Shown: positions 62,678 to 64,000 of the stretch, piece by piece
Layout: every line of letters begins with the position of its first letter
Numbering within the stretch: the first letter of the stretch is position 1
Source: Legionella adelaidensis
GTDB taxonomy: Bacteria > Pseudomonadota > Gammaproteobacteria > Legionellales > Legionellaceae
Reading direction: 5' to 3'
Length of the DNA stretch: 64,000 nt
Assembly: GCF_900637865.1 (NCBI RefSeq)
Contig: NZ_LR134418.1
Location: forward strand, 62,001-126,000
Notes under the pieces: model-generated
Told to the model about the DNA's origin: nothing
Databases searched by the model: none
Seen by the model: only the letters and a program-made list of their open reading frames with translations
Made by a program: the position numbers and the translations under genes

Positions 62678-64000
62678 TTATTCAGAGGCGTGTAAATCCT
62701 TATTTCCGTTTTTTTTTGCACTTTGCTCCGGAAAAGTAGAAATTACAGTAGGCTCATGAACCAACGGACTTTTTTGCAGCGCTATTTGTAATACCTGTTC
62801 TATATTTTTTACGGGATGAATTGTTAGTTTTTTCAAGACGTTATCTGGAATTTCCACCAAATCCTTTTTATTTTCCTCAGGAATGATGACATGTTTGATT
62901 CCTCCGCGATGCGCAGCTAATAACTTTTCTTTTAAACCGCCAATTGGAAGAACTTGCCCACGTAAAGTTATTTCACCTGTCATTGCCACATCAGCACGGA
63001 CGGGGATTTGCGTTATTACGGAGACTAAAGCCGTACACATTCCTATTCCTGCGCTAGGCCCATCTTTAGGTGTCGCACCTTCGGGTACGTGCACGTGGAA
63101 ATCTTGTTTCTCGAAGAAATCCTCCGCTAAATCAAAGAGCTTTGCCCGACTTCTTACTACAGTCATAGCGGCATGAATAGATTCCTGCATCACCTCACCT
63201 AATTGGCCGGTATGCAAGGTTTTACCTTTTCCTGGCATCATAGAGGCTTCAATCGTTAGAAGCTCGCCGCCTACACTAGTCCATGCAAGTCCTGTGACTT
63301 GGCCGACTTGATCAAACTGCTCAGCCAAACCATAGCGAAACTTTTCCACCCCTAAGAATTTTTCAATATTATTTTTGCCCACCACTATTTTACGCTTCTT
63401 GTTATGGGTCAAAATATCTTTGACTACTTTCCGGCAAATATGCGCTATCTCACGTTCTAAATTTCGAACACCGGCTTCACGTGTGTAGTGACGTATAATT
63501 TCGTGTATCGCACCACTGGTTATATCTATTTCTTCCGTTTTTAAGCCATTTAATGACTGTTGTTTGGGAACCAGATAATTTTCAGCGATATGAACTTTTT
63601 CATCTTCGGTATATCCGGCCAAACGAATAACTTCCATACGATCCAGTAAGGGAGCAGGTATTTCAAGCGAGTTAGCGGTAGCAATAAACATTACATCGCT
63701 TAAATCATAGTTTACTTCCAAATAGTGATCATTGAAGGTATGGTTTTGTTCCGGATCGAGTACTTCCAATAGTGCAGAAGCAGGATCGCCACGAAAATCC
63801 ATAGCCATTTTGTCCACTTCATCGAGCATAATAAGAGGATTTTTCACCTTCGCCTTGCAAAGCTTTTGTATAATCTTGCCAGGCATGGAGCCAATATAGG
63901 TACGGCGATGGCCACGAATTTCGGCCTCGTCTCTAACGCCTCCTAATGCAATGCGGATAAAGGTTCGGCCTGTAGCGTTGGCAATGGATTGTCCTAATGA
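62678..64000 (-). CDS. lon: ATP-dependent protease Lon (partial, N-terminus outside window)
   Basis: Cytoplasmic AAA+ serine protease for misfolded and regulatory proteins. The visible 440 C-terminal codons contain part of the ATPase ([24 protein letters not shown], Walker [10 protein letters not shown], sensor [28 protein letters not shown]) and the protease domain with catalytic Ser in PKDGPSAG and Lys in [14 protein letters not shown]. The reading frame is open to position 64000, so the Lon N-terminal domain and Walker A are outside. It ends with a Lys/Asn-rich tail. The next gene downstream is hupB. Confidence 0.96.
   Translation of the reverse strand, partial: SLGQSIANATGRTFIRIALGGVRDEAEIRGHRRTYIGSMPGKIIQKLCKAKVKNPLIMLDEVDKMAMDFRGDPASALLEVLDPEQNHTFNDHYLEVNYDLSDVMFIATANSLEIPAPLLDRMEVIRLAGYTEDEKVHIAENYLVPKQQSLNGLKTEEIDITSGAIHEIIRHYTREAGVRNLEREIAHICRKVVKDILTHNKKRKIVVGKNNIEKFLGVEKFRYGLAEQFDQVGQVTGLAWTSVGGELLTIEASMMPGKGKTLHTGQLGEVMQESIHAAMTVVRSRAKLFDLAEDFFEKQDFHVHVPEGATPKDGPSAGIGMCTALVSVITQIPVRADVAMTGEITLRGQVLPIGGLKEKLLAAHRGGIKHVIIPEENKKDLVEIPDNVLKKLTIHPVKNIEQVLQIALQKSPLVHEPTVISTFPEQSAKKNGNKDLHASE

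Overview
The window is a contiguous stretch of chromosome from a low-to-moderate GC gammaproteobacterium, most likely a member of the Legionellales close to Legionella. The evidence is: an ankyrin-repeat protein that looks like the Legionella core Dot/Icm effector AnkH/LegA3; a LetS/BarA-type tripartite sensor kinase; stand-alone lspL-lspM type II secretion genes as in Legionella; two adjacent type IV pilins behind a sigma-54 promoter; and several eukaryote-interaction-type orphan proteins set among conserved housekeeping genes. No virus, plasmid, IS transposase or CRISPR array is visible. The genus call rests on recognised families and remembered gene order, not on a database search.

Layout. 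1-3.8 kb: ftsK-lolA-rarA (minus; rarA runs off the left edge), divergent from trxB. 3.8-10 kb: trxB, aat, infA, pmbA, a DUF2233 glycosidase-like protein and radA. 10-13.1 kb: xseB-ispA, a His-rich two-helix membrane protein behind a perfect palindrome, and dgt. 13.1-13.4 kb: a tRNA-Ala/Glu/Glu cluster. 13.6-20.8 kb: a SPOR lipoprotein, mltB-lspL-lspM, then lepA-lepB-DUF4845-rnc. 20.9-24.7 kb: an ABC-F ATPase, a DUF1840 protein and three small orphan genes, two of them secreted. 24.8-30.3 kb: gltX, letS and a PPi-type phosphofructokinase. 30.4-32.3 kb: two pilins, a BolA-family protein and YjbQ. 32.5-37.7 kb: an effector-like orphan, an amino-acid permease and a membrane-embedded spermidine-synthase-like protein. 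37.8-40.9 kb: fdxA-yoaA-tsaB-Trm112. 41-43.7 kb: a tandem-PAS histidine kinase with its response regulator. 43.9-45.1 kb: a DinJ/YafQ toxin-antitoxin pair beside tRNA-Leu, tRNA-Cys and tRNA-Gly. 45.2-49.9 kb: pgsA, a HAD phosphatase and rluC, divergent from rne. 49.9-56.5 kb: ankH with an overlapping partner gene, asd, and MFS-prmB-aroC. 56.6-64 kb: smrB, udk-fabI, a membrane orphan, ppiD, tRNA-Asp and tRNA-Val, hupB and the C-terminal part of lon.

How it fits together. Most genes are core information processing (tRNA and ribosome modification, RNA decay, DNA translocation and repair, envelope biogenesis). The accessory biology has three strands. Surface and secretion: pilins under RpoN/PilR-like control, LspLM with MltB, and LepB. 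Signalling: LetS, the global switch of the Legionella biphasic life cycle, and a PAS kinase/regulator pair. Host-interaction candidates: AnkH with a 131-aa partner, and three orphan proteins with hydrophobic segments, two of which carry PPxY motifs.

Intergenic space is rich in short palindromic repeats. Two families stand out because each has two full copies here in opposite orientation: a ~119-bp element (4774-4892 and 16965-17082) whose arms show paired compensatory changes, and a ~95-bp element (13447-13545 and 22722-22812). Both look like non-autonomous mobile or structural repeats and are the strongest 'unexplained' signals. The perfect 25-bp palindrome that buries the Shine-Dalgarno of the His-rich membrane protein is the most interesting regulatory candidate.
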